Source: Zongyangia hominis
Lineage (GTDB): Bacteria; Bacillota; Clostridia; Oscillospirales; Ruminococcaceae
NCBI RefSeq assembly: GCF_014385095.1
Contig: NZ_JACRTC010000009.1
Location: 1 to 57,787, forward strand
Direction of reading: 5' to 3'
Length of the DNA: 57,787 nucleotides
The notes beneath the pieces are model-generated. The model saw only the letters and a list, made by a program, of their open reading frames with translations, made no database searches and was not told the DNA's origin. The translations under genes and the position numbers were made by a program. Shown one piece after another: positions 23,562-33,544 of this stretch (positions are counted from its first letter, which is position 1; each line of letters starts with the position of its first letter).

Positions 23562-24053
23562 TTATTTTGATAAACTTTCAAGAATTGAAATATCATGCTT
23601 ATCTTTATCTCTTAATTCATAACCTGAATGGAAAACTCTTTGGCCTTTTAAGGATATACAAGGAATTGTTTTTCCTTCAAAAAAAGCACTACCAAAGTAA
23701 TCTTTTTCAAACTCATACCAGCCACCCTCTAAATCAGCTTGTTTTGAAGTTCCGTCCTCACTTAAAACGAACGGGTGAATGTCTAAGTAACCAAGTTCAT
23801 CACTATATAACTCTATTCTAACCGGTTTCCAGTCTGTATCAATTTTATAGCCCAGATTCAAAAGCACATTTAACAATTTTTCCGTATGTTGAGCATCAAA
23901 ATTTATATCTATATCTCTATGAATTCTTGTTTGTTTACCAGCTAAAATATCTACACCCCATCCGCCATCCAACCAGTATGTAATTCCAGTATTTTCGAAT
24001 AATTCTATTACTTTCATTAAATCTTCTTTTGTTGTTATTTCTTTTCTACCCAT
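23562..24053 (-). CDS. lnu: Lincosamide nucleotidyltransferase, Lnu family
   Basis: A 163-residue nucleotidyltransferase that adenylylates lincosamides. The motif WLDGGWGVD near residue 28 and RDIDINFD near residue 45 are the metal- and nucleotide-binding residues of the LinA/Lnu(A,C,D) group, and DIHPF near residue 91 is also conserved. The length agrees with the family (161-164 residues). A clear AAAGGAG site precedes ATG 24053. The gene lies next to TnpV, as the resistance gene does in Tn4451-type elements. The exact allele cannot be decided by eye. Confidence 0.88.
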   Translation of the reverse strand: MGRKEITTKEDLMKVIELFENTGITYWLDGGWGVDILAGKQTRIHRDIDINFDAQHTEKLLNVLLNLGYKIDTDWKPVRIELYSDELGYLDIHPFVLSEDGTSKQADLEGGWYEFEKDYFGSAFFEGKTIPCISLKGQRVFHSGYELRDKDKHDISILESLSK

Positions 24054-24104
24054 ACAAAGTCTCCTTTACAACTTCTAATTTGTAATAATCATTCTACCAT
24101 ACCG

Positions 24105-24482
24105 TTATGAATAAATCATCTCATGTAAAACAATTTCTTCTGCCCGGTTGTGAATGTTATTGCAACGCTGCACCCATTCCATTTGACGGGTACGCTTCAA
24201 TTCCTCGGTCACGCCCTCGGCAGCTTTCATCTGCTCCATGATGGTGTCTAACCGTTTCTGTGCCTGTTCGTTCAGGTCTGCAAGATATGTCCACAATTCC
24301 CCGGTCAGGGTCAATGTGTGTAATCTGGCTGGGCAGACTTCTCTTAAATATTCCCGGTGCATCCGTCCGTACTTTCCGATGGGGCGGTGTTCCTCCGGCA
24401 ACTTCAAGTCCGGGATGTAGTAATCTCCAACAAGGATATAATCAATTCCGTTTTCTTTTATTCTTGGTTTCAATTCGCTCAT
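24105..24482 (-). CDS. TnpV family transposon-encoded protein
   Basis: A 125-residue TnpV protein with the conserved IPDLKLPEEHRPIGKYGRM region and the C-terminal QMEWVQRCNNIHNRAEEIV. It overlaps the XRE gene upstream by 41 bases and has a GGAGG site inside that gene. It accompanies the serine recombinase at 24995-26602 and precedes the lnu gene. Confidence 0.85.
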   Translation of the reverse strand: MSELKPRIKENGIDYILVGDYYIPDLKLPEEHRPIGKYGRMHREYLREVCPARLHTLTLTGELWTYLADLNEQAQKRLDTIMEQMKAAEGVTEELKRTRQMEWVQRCNNIHNRAEEIVLHEMIYS

Positions 24483-24714
24483 GTTCCTTACCTCCTGTGG
24501 AAGCAGGCTCGTCTGGTACTAACTCAATCACATCGGTAATCTCACAATTCAGCGTTTCGCAGATACGGGCTAATGTATCCATGCTGATGTGCTTTCCCTC
24601 TTTGCTCATGTTGGCAATCATATTTGTTGTCATACCAGCGGCAAGCCTTAAATCCTCTTTTCTCATATCACGCTCTAACAGTGTGTGCCAGAGTGGTTTA
24701 TAGCTGATGTGCAT
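24442..24714 (-). CDS. XRE/Cro-type small DNA-binding protein
   Basis: A 90-residue protein starting at ATG 24714 after an AGGCAGGAA site. It is a single compact HTH domain: MRKEDLRLAAGMTTNMIANMSKE, then VSMD-like TLARICETLNCEITDVIEL. Such YozG/XRE-like proteins commonly lie between recombinase and TnpV and may regulate excision. Confidence 0.8.
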   Translation of the reverse strand: MHISYKPLWHTLLERDMRKEDLRLAAGMTTNMIANMSKEGKHISMDTLARICETLNCEITDVIELVPDEPASTGGKEHERIETKNKRKRN

Positions 24715-24952
24715 ATTGTTTTCCTGCCTTTCTATCCATACCACCGGAGCGGCTGCCCCGGCAGGAACTTTTCTCTTATTATAGCACCAATCTTGTGAAA
24801 TCACAATTTATTCTTGTAGCCTGCCGCTGATACCGTCTGGATTGGCTTTTCCTTTCTTTTTGTTCCCTTTAATTAGCCATGAACTGCTTCATGCCCTGGG
24901 ACTTTGCTTATGTGTGATAAAGAAGTAATAGAAGTGTAAAAAATTTTGCCGT

Positions 24953-24990
24953 TCCTATCCAATACTTGCCTTTGGTATCGGATAGGGCGG
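24953..24990 (-). terminator. Terminator after the second serine recombinase
   Basis: CCTATCC and GGATAGG, extended by AATAC/GGTAT, form a stem of about 12 bp just after the recombinase stop, followed on the minus strand by a T-rich stretch (AAAAAATTTT on the complement). Confidence 0.6.
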
Positions 24991-24994
24991 GCGG

Positions 24995-26671
<1,677 letters not shown>

Positions 26672-26736
26672 TGTATAGCGGCTTCTGCTTCTTTACCGCC
26701 CGGTAAAATGACGATTTTTCTGTGCGGCTTGTAGCG

Positions 26737-26928
26737 TTAGGGCGAAAGCTGGGCTTTGTGTCCTGCGGCGGCTTCCGCCTCCAGCACTTTCATCATCTTA
26801 TCGGCTGCGGTGTCGGTGGTATCTTTTTTGAAAAAGCCGGAAACGACAAGGACGGTGTTGCCCATGCGGATCTCTGTCACGCAGTCCGGGCGGCGTTCCG
26901 GGGTGGTGTTCTGCTTGTTCTCTGCCAT
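26737..26928 (-). CDS. TnpW family transposon-encoded protein
   Basis: A 63-residue protein starting at ATG 26928 with an AAAGGAG site. It contains a TEIRMGNTVLVVSGFF core, similar in pattern to other TnpW proteins (a conserved beta strand before a helical end with MMKVLEAE). It lies between the DnaC-like gene and the recombinase. The role is unknown. Confidence 0.7.
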   Translation of the reverse strand: MAENKQNTTPERRPDCVTEIRMGNTVLVVSGFFKKDTTDTAADKMMKVLEAEAAAGHKAQLSP

Positions 26929-26940
26929 AGGCAACTCCTT

Positions 26941-27780
26941 TCATTTCATCAATTCTTTTAGTCTGTTCAGCTTGGCTTGCGCCGTTTCACGGCGGAAGTT
27001 CTCTCCCGTAAAGAGGATAGGGGCGCACATTTCCAAAAGGCGGTCATAAATCCGGGCATGGGCGGTGTCCAGCGGATTTTGCAGGCTGTCCAATGTCAGA
27101 TTGGTGGTAACGATTAAGGGCTTGCGGCTGCGGTAGCGGCTGTCAATCACATTGTAGACCTGTTCTAAACCGTACTCTGTGCCGCGCTCCATTCCAAAAT
27201 CATCAATGATAAGCAGAGGAAAGCGGCAAAGACGCTCGATATACTCGTTGCGCCCCTCAAAGCTGGCGGTCAGGTCATTCAAAATCGCAGAGAAGTTCGT
27301 CATGCGGACAGCGACTTCCTGCTCCATGAGGGCATTAGCGATACACCCGGCAAAATAGCTTTTTCCTGTGCCGACCTTGCCCCATAGCAGATAGCCGATA
27401 TTTTCCTCGCGCATGATTTCCCAATGCTCCACATAGAAGTGTGCAATCTCCATTTGCGGGCATTTCCCGTTGTCATTGGCAAAAGTCCATTCCTGCATGG
27501 TGGGATTGGTAAATCCCCGGCGCTTCAAGTCCTCCACGGTATCAAGGTGCTTTCTGCGCTGCTCGGCGGCTTCACGCTCCAAACGCTGGGCTTTCTGGCA
27601 GTCACATTCTGCCGGGTGGCGGTCACGCCCAAACAGGGCGGCTTGCTTTTCCGGGAAGTAGGCTTCTTTCGGAGTGTGACACTTGCCGCAGTAAAGCAGT
27701 CCGTCCTCGCCCGTGTAGTCCTCCGGCTGTGGGGTAACAGCCGCCATATTCAAAACTCGTTCTGTAAACAGATTACTCAT
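26941..27780 (-). CDS. DnaC-like helicase loader ATPase
   Basis: A 279-residue AAA+ protein, starting at ATG 27780 (AAGGAGGG before it). A four-Cys zinc site (CGKCHTPKE and CDCQK) is followed by Walker A GKVGTGKS near residue 138, Walker B LLIIDDFG and a VTTNL sensor. It matches DnaC/DnaI loaders encoded beside replisome organizers, and it overlaps the upstream Rep gene by 4 bases. Together they probably start replication of the excised element. Confidence 0.88.
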   Translation of the reverse strand: MSNLFTERVLNMAAVTPQPEDYTGEDGLLYCGKCHTPKEAYFPEKQAALFGRDRHPAECDCQKAQRLEREAAEQRRKHLDTVEDLKRRGFTNPTMQEWTFANDNGKCPQMEIAHFYVEHWEIMREENIGYLLWGKVGTGKSYFAGCIANALMEQEVAVRMTNFSAILNDLTASFEGRNEYIERLCRFPLLIIDDFGMERGTEYGLEQVYNVIDSRYRSRKPLIVTTNLTLDSLQNPLDTAHARIYDRLLEMCAPILFTGENFRRETAQAKLNRLKELMK

Positions 27781-28517
27781 AAGCTCTCGCCCTCCTTGCA
27801 GGTGTATTCGGGTATGCCCTGTTTCGGGGCAGCCTTTGCGGTATCGTCTGCCGCCCATCTGCGGATAGTGGCGGCGTGGTTTTTATATTTCTTGCCCGTG
27901 GACGCGATATAGCCGGAAAGCCGCTCAATGTAGTACGCCCATTTTTCGGGCAGCTCCGCTTGCAGTTCGGAAAGCTCCGTATCAGTCAGAAATACATTCT
28001 CATATCTGCCATAGCTGCGGGCGGGGGCTTGTCCCTTTAACTCTCCCTCTTTTTCTAACTCTATATCTATCTCTTTCTTTATCTCTATCTCTGGTGGACG
28101 AATGTCGGACAAATGTCCGCCATTTGTCCGCGGCGGCAAAAGTGCCTTATTTTCAAGCCTTGCGGCGCGTTTCCGTTCCGCTTCGGTAGAGGATTGACCG
28201 ATCATCAGCTCGATGTCGGTCATATAAAGCAGCCCGCAGTCAAGCTGCTCCACAAGCCCTAACTGCTGGAAGATGGCTAATGCCCGTTCCACCGTCCCGA
28301 TTTGGTGACGGGTCAGCGTGGCTATCATCTGGGCGGTATAGGGGATATGCTCGTCAAGCTGCAATCTGCCGCCATTTTTCAACGATTTTAAGTACAGCTT
28401 CAAGAGGATATTGGAATACAAAATCCCGTCTTTCATGTCCTCCAACAGCACAATGGAATCGCTGTCGAAGAAGTTTTCTTTCAGTTTGAGGTAGTAATAT
28501 TTGCGGTTATCTGCCAT
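27777..28517 (-). CDS. Phage-type replisome organizer / Rep protein
   Basis: A 246-residue protein starting at ATG 28517 (MADNRKYYYLKLKENFF), since earlier codons belong to another gene. Residues 1-110 form the winged-helix N-terminal domain of phage replisome organizers, with ATLTRHQIGTVERALAIFQQLGLV. A Glu/Lys/Ile-rich linker follows, then a C-terminal domain (residues 170-230). The linker DNA holds GGACAAATGTCC repeats and a pyrimidine-rich stretch, so the origin may lie inside the gene. It is homologous to the gene at 38035-38787. Confidence 0.85.
   Translation of the reverse strand: MADNRKYYYLKLKENFFDSDSIVLLEDMKDGILYSNILLKLYLKSLKNGGRLQLDEHIPYTAQMIATLTRHQIGTVERALAIFQQLGLVEQLDCGLLYMTDIELMIGQSSTEAERKRAARLENKALLPPRTNGGHLSDIRPPEIEIKKEIDIELEKEGELKGQAPARSYGRYENVFLTDTELSELQAELPEKWAYYIERLSGYIASTGKKYKNHAATIRRWAADDTAKAAPKQGIPEYTCKEGESL
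28046..28131. other. Candidate replication origin inside the Rep gene (third module)
   Basis: A pyrimidine-rich TCTATCTC run (28046-28092) is followed by GGACGAATGTC, GGACAAATGTCC (28107-28118) and an inverted ATTTGTCC. The equivalent gene at 38035 has the same order and two GGTGGACAAATGTCC copies. Origins inside rep genes are known in RepA_N plasmids. The assignment is inferred. Confidence 0.5.
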
Positions 28518-28701
28518 TGGCGGTGTCCTCCCTGTGTTTCCATCTCTTAGAGAAATACCGGGGGCAGAGGACGATAATCGCCCGGAAGCTCTGCTTGCAG
28601 CCGTGTGTGCAGCCCCGGCAAAGGTCATTGTAGGTAATACGGTTTCGGTGGTTGAGGAAAAAGCTCCATTCCAACCGCCGCTTTTTGCTCATGCGTGGCA
28701 T
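28507..28701 (-). CDS. Small Cys-rich basic protein
   Basis: A 64-residue basic protein starting at ATG 28701 after AAAGGAG. It has four Cys (LCRGCTHGCKQ and VLCPRYF) and is closely related to the protein at 21965-22153. It overlaps the Rep gene by 11 bases. Role unknown, probably linked to replication. The 28702-28875 gap upstream shows TTTCGG-type motifs also seen before the other copy. Confidence 0.65.
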   Translation of the reverse strand: MPRMSKKRRLEWSFFLNHRNRITYNDLCRGCTHGCKQSFRAIIVLCPRYFSKRWKHREDTANGR

Positions 28702-28875
28702 TTCTCGCTCCTTTCTGCCGTTTCCGCTGGTATAAGCGGATAGGTCGGTAAAAATGTAGTTTCTCGGTGTCATTTTCGGGGATTTCCTGCGCTGTGCACC
28801 CCGTTTCAAAGGTGGGCAGTATTGCGGATAGGGTGCAGGGCATATCCCCGTTTTGGTATCGTTTCGGGGCGGTTT

Positions 28876-30504
28876 TTAACGCTCATGTTCGTGCTTTTTC
28901 TCTCTGTCTTTCTCTCCTTGCAGGATTTGAGAAAGATTGCTTTTCACGGTATGCAGCTCCTTGACACGGGCTTTTTTCTCCCGGTATTCGTTGTAATGGG
29001 CGTTCTTTTCGGCGGTAAGCCGCTCGATTTCCGCTTGCAGGGCTTTATGGCTTGGCAGCTTGGAAACGCCATGCGCCCGAAAATAACGGGTGGCTGCGTC
29101 CGCTATGATAAAATCGCTTTCGTGCCGTTCCCGGTAGGCGCTGCGGGCTTTTTCCGTTTTCTGCGCTTTCAGACCGTCACGGGCAGGCTTGGTCTTGGCA
29201 TAGGCAAGCACCTGTGTCTGAAGCTCCTTTTTCTCCCGGATAGCAGCGTCCAGGGCTTTCAGCTTGGCGGTGCTGTCCTGTAAATCCGCATTGGCGGATA
29301 CAAGGGCTGCGTCCAGCTCCTCCGGCGAATAGCCGTACTGCCCGTAGGCGGCAACGGTAGCCGCCATTTGTTTCAGATTGTGGACTGCCGCCCAGCAATC
29401 ATAGCCCGCGCCCTTTCCCTCCGCTCGCTTCGCTGCCCGGTCAACCATGCGCTGAATACCGTCCTTTTCCGGGGTGGTTTGGACAGCTTTTTTGCCCTGC
29501 AAACGCTCCCTTATGTTGCGGGGGTATTCGGGTACGGTTGCGGTCTGCTCGGCGGCTCTGTGGGCGTTCTGTTCCAAAAGGGCAAGAACGGCAGCGCGGT
29601 CAAAATCATCTCCCAGCTTGCGGGCGGTAATGGGCTTTGTCCTGTCCGGCGTGAGGTAGGATAGCCGCCCTCGGCTCTCCTTGACAGTCACGCCCTGTTG
29701 CAAGAGAACGGCGGCGAACTCGCCATAGCTTGCGGCAGAGGACAGCGCGGTGCGTATGGTCTGCCGCAATTTTTCCTTGTCTGTTTCAAACTTCGTGGGC
29801 TTGGCTGTCTGCTCCTCGGCTGGCAAGGCGGCAGCTTCCTTGTCCAGCTTTGCCTGCCCTTTCCGCTGCGCCCAATACTCACGCTCGGTAATGCGGTTTT
29901 TGCTGCCATGCAAAAGGTCGATTTGATAGAGATTTTCCCGGTGGCACAGCTCCATGACTTCGGCTTTGAAGTATTCCATCGCCGCGTCTGTGCAGCGGTG
30001 TTTGCACCCGGTGCGGGTGTCTGCCGGTCTGTCCATGTAAGGCAGGAACGGAACTTCCTCTATCCGCAGAGAATTGATAACGATATGCACATGGATATTG
30101 CCGCTGTGGTTGTGTCCGTCCGGGTGGGTGCAGACAATGGCTTGGTGTCCGGGAAACTGCTTCCGGCAAAATTCCTCGCCCAACGCCTGCGCCCGGTCTA
30201 CGGTCAAACCGTTGTCCACCGCGTCCCGTGGGTCAAAGCTGATAATGTAGTGGTGGCTTTTTACATCTTCCCGCTTCTGGTTCTTCCCATAGCGGAGATT
30301 GGAGCGCATACAGGCAACGGCAAAATCCTCGTCGCCGCAGTTCAGCGTGGCTATTCGATAGTCCTCCCTGAGCATGAGCCGCCCGTTTTCATCAAGGGTG
30401 GGCTTCATGGTAAACTCGTCATGTTCAAAGGTGAGGTACTGCTCGGCTGCGCCATAATCCGCATTTTTAGAGCTGATATGTTTGAATGTTGCCAACAGCG
30501 TCAC
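28876..30504 (-). CDS. MOBP-type relaxase/mobilization nuclease
   Basis: A 542-residue relaxase. The pattern SHHYIISF (83-90) and the histidine cluster HPDGHNHSGNIHVHIVIN (about 127-144) are typical of the VirD2-like relaxase domain, with a candidate catalytic Tyr near residue 23. The rest is an Ala/Glu/Lys-rich helical region. It overlaps the MobC gene by 38 bases. It nicks DNA at a different oriT type than the three MOBQ enzymes in this window. Confidence 0.92.
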   Translation of the reverse strand: MTLLATFKHISSKNADYGAAEQYLTFEHDEFTMKPTLDENGRLMLREDYRIATLNCGDEDFAVACMRSNLRYGKNQKREDVKSHHYIISFDPRDAVDNGLTVDRAQALGEEFCRKQFPGHQAIVCTHPDGHNHSGNIHVHIVINSLRIEEVPFLPYMDRPADTRTGCKHRCTDAAMEYFKAEVMELCHRENLYQIDLLHGSKNRITEREYWAQRKGQAKLDKEAAALPAEEQTAKPTKFETDKEKLRQTIRTALSSAASYGEFAAVLLQQGVTVKESRGRLSYLTPDRTKPITARKLGDDFDRAAVLALLEQNAHRAAEQTATVPEYPRNIRERLQGKKAVQTTPEKDGIQRMVDRAAKRAEGKGAGYDCWAAVHNLKQMAATVAAYGQYGYSPEELDAALVSANADLQDSTAKLKALDAAIREKKELQTQVLAYAKTKPARDGLKAQKTEKARSAYRERHESDFIIADAATRYFRAHGVSKLPSHKALQAEIERLTAEKNAHYNEYREKKARVKELHTVKSNLSQILQGEKDREKKHEHER

Positions 30505-30865
30505 CTACCTTTCGCAGGACTTCAAACTTCAAGGCAGCAAGGTCAGAAATGGCGGCGCGGACTTCAACGGACAGGGCGTTGTATGGTGTGCCGTACTCGT
30601 TGAGGGCGCGGGCGATCTGATTGAGGTTGCCGCCGATTTTTCCGTATTCGGCGGTCAGCCTGCCAACGGCGGACAACAGTTCATCATTGACCGGGGAAAC
30701 GGTAACGATGGGGCGAATGGTCGCCCGTGTAATGGCTTGCCGGATAAATTCGGCTTGGCTCATGTCATAGTGTTTCAGCCGCTCGGTAAAGTCGGCGTAT
30801 TCTTCCTCGGTCATGCGGGTTTTGACCACATGGCAGCGGTGGGGTGTGTTGTATTTTTTCTTCAA
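30467..30865 (-). CDS. mobC: MobC-type relaxosome protein
   Basis: A 132-residue protein starting at TTG 30865 after a perfect AAAGGAGG, preferred over an upstream ATG in oriT. A ribbon-helix-helix part near residues 15-50 (HVVKTRMTEEEYADF, then MSQAEFIRQAI) is followed by the GGNLNQIARALN motif typical of MobC/MbeC. It binds oriT, melts it and helps the relaxase, whose gene overlaps its end. Confidence 0.88.
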   Translation of the reverse strand: MKKKYNTPHRCHVVKTRMTEEEYADFTERLKHYDMSQAEFIRQAITRATIRPIVTVSPVNDELLSAVGRLTAEYGKIGGNLNQIARALNEYGTPYNALSVEVRAAISDLAALKFEVLRKVGDAVGNIQTYQL

Positions 30866-30975
30866 GCGTTGACCTCCTTTCTCGCCCGACAGGGCGCATG
30901 AGCAGGGTTTGGGGAAGGCACTCCCCAACAAGATTTACCAAAGGGGCAAAACCGCAGATATGCGGATTTTGGCAC
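30866..30975 (-). other. Origin of transfer of the MOBP module
   Basis: On the minus strand a hairpin TTGGGGA...TCCCCAA (30909-30928) precedes a TGCGCCCT core (30891-30898), just before the MobC ribosome site. The order hairpin then core parallels the three MOBQ oriTs, although the relaxase is of another family. The rest of 30976-31207 shows no gene. Confidence 0.5.
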
Positions 30976-31207
30976 CGTGGTAGAATCTTGCTCTAAAAAA
31001 CTACCGCTTTCCTCGGCGGCTCTGGTTTGCGGATATACTGGCTTGCTCCACCAATATAGCGATTGCGGCGGCGTGTTCTGCCCGCTGTTCACCACTACAA
31101 CGGTGAAAAGGGTGCGTTTTGGCAAACACAGCGGAAAATTTTTTATTTTCCCTGTCTGCTCCCTACAACAATCCAGCGGTGTGGTTTGCCAAAGATTTTT
31201 GAAAATG

Positions 31208-31240
31208 GGCGCAAAAAAAGCAGCAAACCTTTTTCAAGAT
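31208..31240 (-). terminator. Terminator-like hairpin between HTH gene and oriT
   Basis: AAGCAGCAAA and TTTACTGCTT form a 10-bp stem with one mismatch, with a T run on the minus strand after it (complement of the A7 at 31216). A homologous hairpin lies at 18241-18273. Confidence 0.6.
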
Positions 31241-31283
31241 TTACTGCTTATATGCCGCTGTGATGGGCGGCGGTATTAAATTG

Positions 31284-31481
31284 TCAGCGGTCAAAGCGGA
31301 ACTTCAACAGGCTTTCTATCAGTTTCCTGACGATATGCTCCTGCATATCTGTGTTAATATGTCCGTCTATTTTCGCACAAGAGCGGATATATCCGGCATA
31401 ATGGGATAGGACGGCGGCAACAGCTTCCGGGTCACCCTCGCTTGCCTTAACGATTGTTTCATAGGGAAGTAGCTGGCTCAT
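31284..31481 (-). CDS. Conjugative-transposon helix-turn-helix protein
   Basis: A 65-residue protein starting at ATG 31481. The pattern LPYETIVKASEGDPEAVAAVLSHY with YIRSCAKID and a C-terminal LIESLLKFRF matches the small HTH (Tn916 Orf8-like) proteins found after element sigma factors. It overlaps the sigma gene by 23 bases. It probably regulates mobilization genes. Confidence 0.8.
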   Translation of the reverse strand: MSQLLPYETIVKASEGDPEAVAAVLSHYAGYIRSCAKIDGHINTDMQEHIVRKLIESLLKFRFDR

Positions 31482-31917
31482 AGGACAAACCCTCCAACTC
31501 TGCCCGTAGCCGCCGTAAAATCGTCTGAATACGCCGCCCGGTTGTGTTGCCAGCCCGTCCATATCTCCGTCCAATCTCCCTATGCGTCAATCGTTGGAAG
31601 TAGTACAGGAAAATGATTTCCTGCTCCATCCGTGATAATGCGGACAGGGCTGCGGCAAGCTCTGGACTTTCCAAAAGCACCATCTGACCACAGACGAAAA
31701 GCGGATAGCTGGTCATGCCGGATTGCTCCGCAAAGTATTTATCTGTGGTGCTGAATGGATAGTGTTTTTCTTCTATCAGATATTCAAGCGAGATTTCCCG
31801 TTTGCGGCGGCTGCGTATGCTCCGGGCTGCGTCTATGGCAGCATAGCGAATGACGGTCTTGCAAAAAACATCGTGTGTATGCTGGATATGTTCTTGATAC
31901 TTTTCGTGTTCGGTCAT
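31459..31917 (-). CDS. Element-encoded sigma-70 family factor
   Basis: A 152-residue protein starting at ATG 31917 with a GGGGG-rich ribosome site. The C-terminal half is a sigma region 4: LSRMEQEIIFLYYFQRLTH followed by the HTH REIGRRYGRAGNTTGRRI. The N-terminal half resembles region 2 of Tn916 Orf7-like factors. Together with the following HTH gene it probably switches on transfer functions. Confidence 0.85.
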   Translation of the reverse strand: MTEHEKYQEHIQHTHDVFCKTVIRYAAIDAARSIRSRRKREISLEYLIEEKHYPFSTTDKYFAEQSGMTSYPLFVCGQMVLLESPELAAALSALSRMEQEIIFLYYFQRLTHREIGRRYGRAGNTTGRRIQTILRRLRAELEGLSYEPATSL

Positions 31918-31944
31918 GGAAAATCCCCCTTTCTGAATAATGGC

Positions 31945-32056
31945 AGAGGGCGGCAGCATTTTGTGCTGTCGCCCTCTTGATTACCGAACAGCAAAGACGG
32001 GCGGGGCTGTCAACGGCGGCGCTTTTGCGCCGTTCATCTTGACCGTTGACAGGCTC
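31945..32056 (-). promoter_or_regulatory. Two strong stem-loops in the sigma gene leader
   Basis: AGAGGGCGGCAGCA and TGCTGTCGCCCTCT (31945-31977) form a 14-bp stem with a TTTTG loop. Upstream, CTGTCAACGG and CCGTTGACAG (about 32007-32054) enclose an inner GGCGGCGC-TTTT-GCGCCG hairpin. They could attenuate transcription into the sigma gene. The rest of 31978-32146 is without a gene. Confidence 0.45.
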
Positions 32057-32146
32057 GGCTGGGTTTGCTATCTGTTCTGTTGATTTTAGCACGCAAAATC
32101 GTCATCGAATGGCGGTTTCATGTGTTCGGATTTATACGCTGAACAG

Positions 32147-32368
32147 TTATCTTTCACTCGAATAGTCAATAATGATTTTTTTGCAATCTTCGCACTTGAA
32201 CGCAAATACGGTGTTGGAATTATCCGCTGCGCCATTGGAAAGGCAAGTGCTTCCCTTGCCCAAAGAAGAAAGTGATGCAACAAGCTGCTTCTTCAATGTC
32301 CAATACACGCCATCCCGACATTGGATATAACCCAATGTCATTTCTTTTTCACAATAAGGACACTTCAT
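32147..32368 (-). CDS. Small zinc-ribbon protein (PF20097-like)
   Basis: A 73-residue protein starting MKCPYCEKEMTLGYIQ, with a second Cys pair in FKCEDCKKIII. The four Cys form one zinc ribbon around a 50-residue centre. Proteins of this form are widespread in Clostridia with unknown function. A GGAAGGGG site precedes the start. Confidence 0.75.
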   Translation of the reverse strand: MKCPYCEKEMTLGYIQCRDGVYWTLKKQLVASLSSLGKGSTCLSNGAADNSNTVFAFKCEDCKKIIIDYSSER

Positions 32369-32419
32369 AAACTCTTTCCCCTTCCATCTTTCAAAGGCGT
32401 AAATCGCACGCGTTCTGTT

Positions 32420-32602
32420 TCATTTATCTCCGTCGCGCTTATTCTCTTTCATTGCCCGCAACAGGCAAAGTCCCATAGCCAAAACGGGCAGCAGCACCCG
32501 CAAGCACAAAAAGCCTTGCGGATCACCGAAATGAATATTTGCATCCAGAAGCAGTCCGGCTCCCCACGCTATCAGCGTAAAAACAATAGATGTGATGTAC
32601 AT
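32420..32602 (-). CDS. Small membrane protein of unknown function
   Basis: A 60-residue protein with two hydrophobic segments (about residues 3-22 and 32-50) and a charged C-terminal tail. An AAAAGGAG site lies before ATG 32602. It sits between the zinc-ribbon gene and a lipoprotein gene. No family recognised. Confidence 0.55.
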   Translation of the reverse strand: MYITSIVFTLIAWGAGLLLDANIHFGDPQGFLCLRVLLPVLAMGLCLLRAMKENKRDGDK

Positions 32603-32626
32603 AATAATATCTCCTTTTTACTTTCA

Positions 32627-33418
32627 TCAATGAGTAAACGACTCTTTATAGGTTGCCGTTGTATCACCCGTTGTTGCTGTGATTTTCACATTATTTGTTC
32701 CGTTCTGCCGTGCAACAGGATACGGGATACTAATATCGACGGAATAGGCTTCACCCGGCTCTAATGTAACGGCTTCGGTTTCAAAGGCGTAATCCTCTCC
32801 GTTGAGAACAATTTGGGCAATCATATTCTTATCAAAGCTCACCGAATAATCGCCGATATTTTCAACGCTCCATGTGAATTTTAAGCCTTCTTCATCATAT
32901 ACGCCTGCGGTTGCCTTGCGTATCCCAATTTGTAGAGTATCATTTTGAGAAGTGCTTTCTTCTCCTGGCAGTTCACTCTCATTGACGGGAGTTGCTTCAA
33001 GTTCGTTATTCAAATTGTTCCAATAAGAGCCAATATCCGCACTCGTGAAATACTCAAAATCGCCTGATTCTGATTTCAAATTGCCGTTTTTAGCTCCATA
33101 GCAGGCGTAAATCAAATCGTAACTTGTCCCGTCTGAAAGGTTAAATCTAAAGCTGGTCACATCCGCTCCAGCAGTTTCCTCAGCCGTTTTGTCTTTTAGG
33201 GATAAGCCCTTGAACATATCATACAGGGTCTTTATATCACTTTCAGCAACGACTACTTTCTTTTCTGCTGATGCGGGCACTCCGTCGTAGTGGTACATTT
33301 CAACGCTTTCGACATCTTCAACCTCAAACGGGAAGTCGATATTGACCGTTTTTCCGTTACAGCCAACAAGCCCCAGCGTTAGGATCAGCGCAAAGATTAA
33401 GGCGGTTATCTTCTTCAT
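32627..33418 (-). CDS. Predicted lipoprotein
   Basis: A 263-residue protein starting at ATG 33418 after AAAAGGAG. The N-terminus is a lipoprotein signal (hydrophobic stretch ending LVGC), so it is anchored outside the membrane. The C-terminal 100 residues have a beta-rich, immunoglobulin-like pattern seen in BIg21-type domains of Firmicute surface proteins. It follows the sigma/anti-sigma pair and may be part of that envelope-sensing unit. Confidence 0.75.
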   Translation of the reverse strand: MKKITALIFALILTLGLVGCNGKTVNIDFPFEVEDVESVEMYHYDGVPASAEKKVVVAESDIKTLYDMFKGLSLKDKTAEETAGADVTSFRFNLSDGTSYDLIYACYGAKNGNLKSESGDFEYFTSADIGSYWNNLNNELEATPVNESELPGEESTSQNDTLQIGIRKATAGVYDEEGLKFTWSVENIGDYSVSFDKNMIAQIVLNGEDYAFETEAVTLEPGEAYSVDISIPYPVARQNGTNNVKITATTGDTTATYKESFTH

Positions 33419-33544
33419 TTCATTCTCCTTTTTGTATTTGATTATAGTCACTTTCCTTTTCATAAATGAAATCCTCCTTGTTTGTCATTGGGGTTTCATC
33501 CAATATAACGCACAAGGAGGAAAAAGGGGACAATATTTTTTGAA

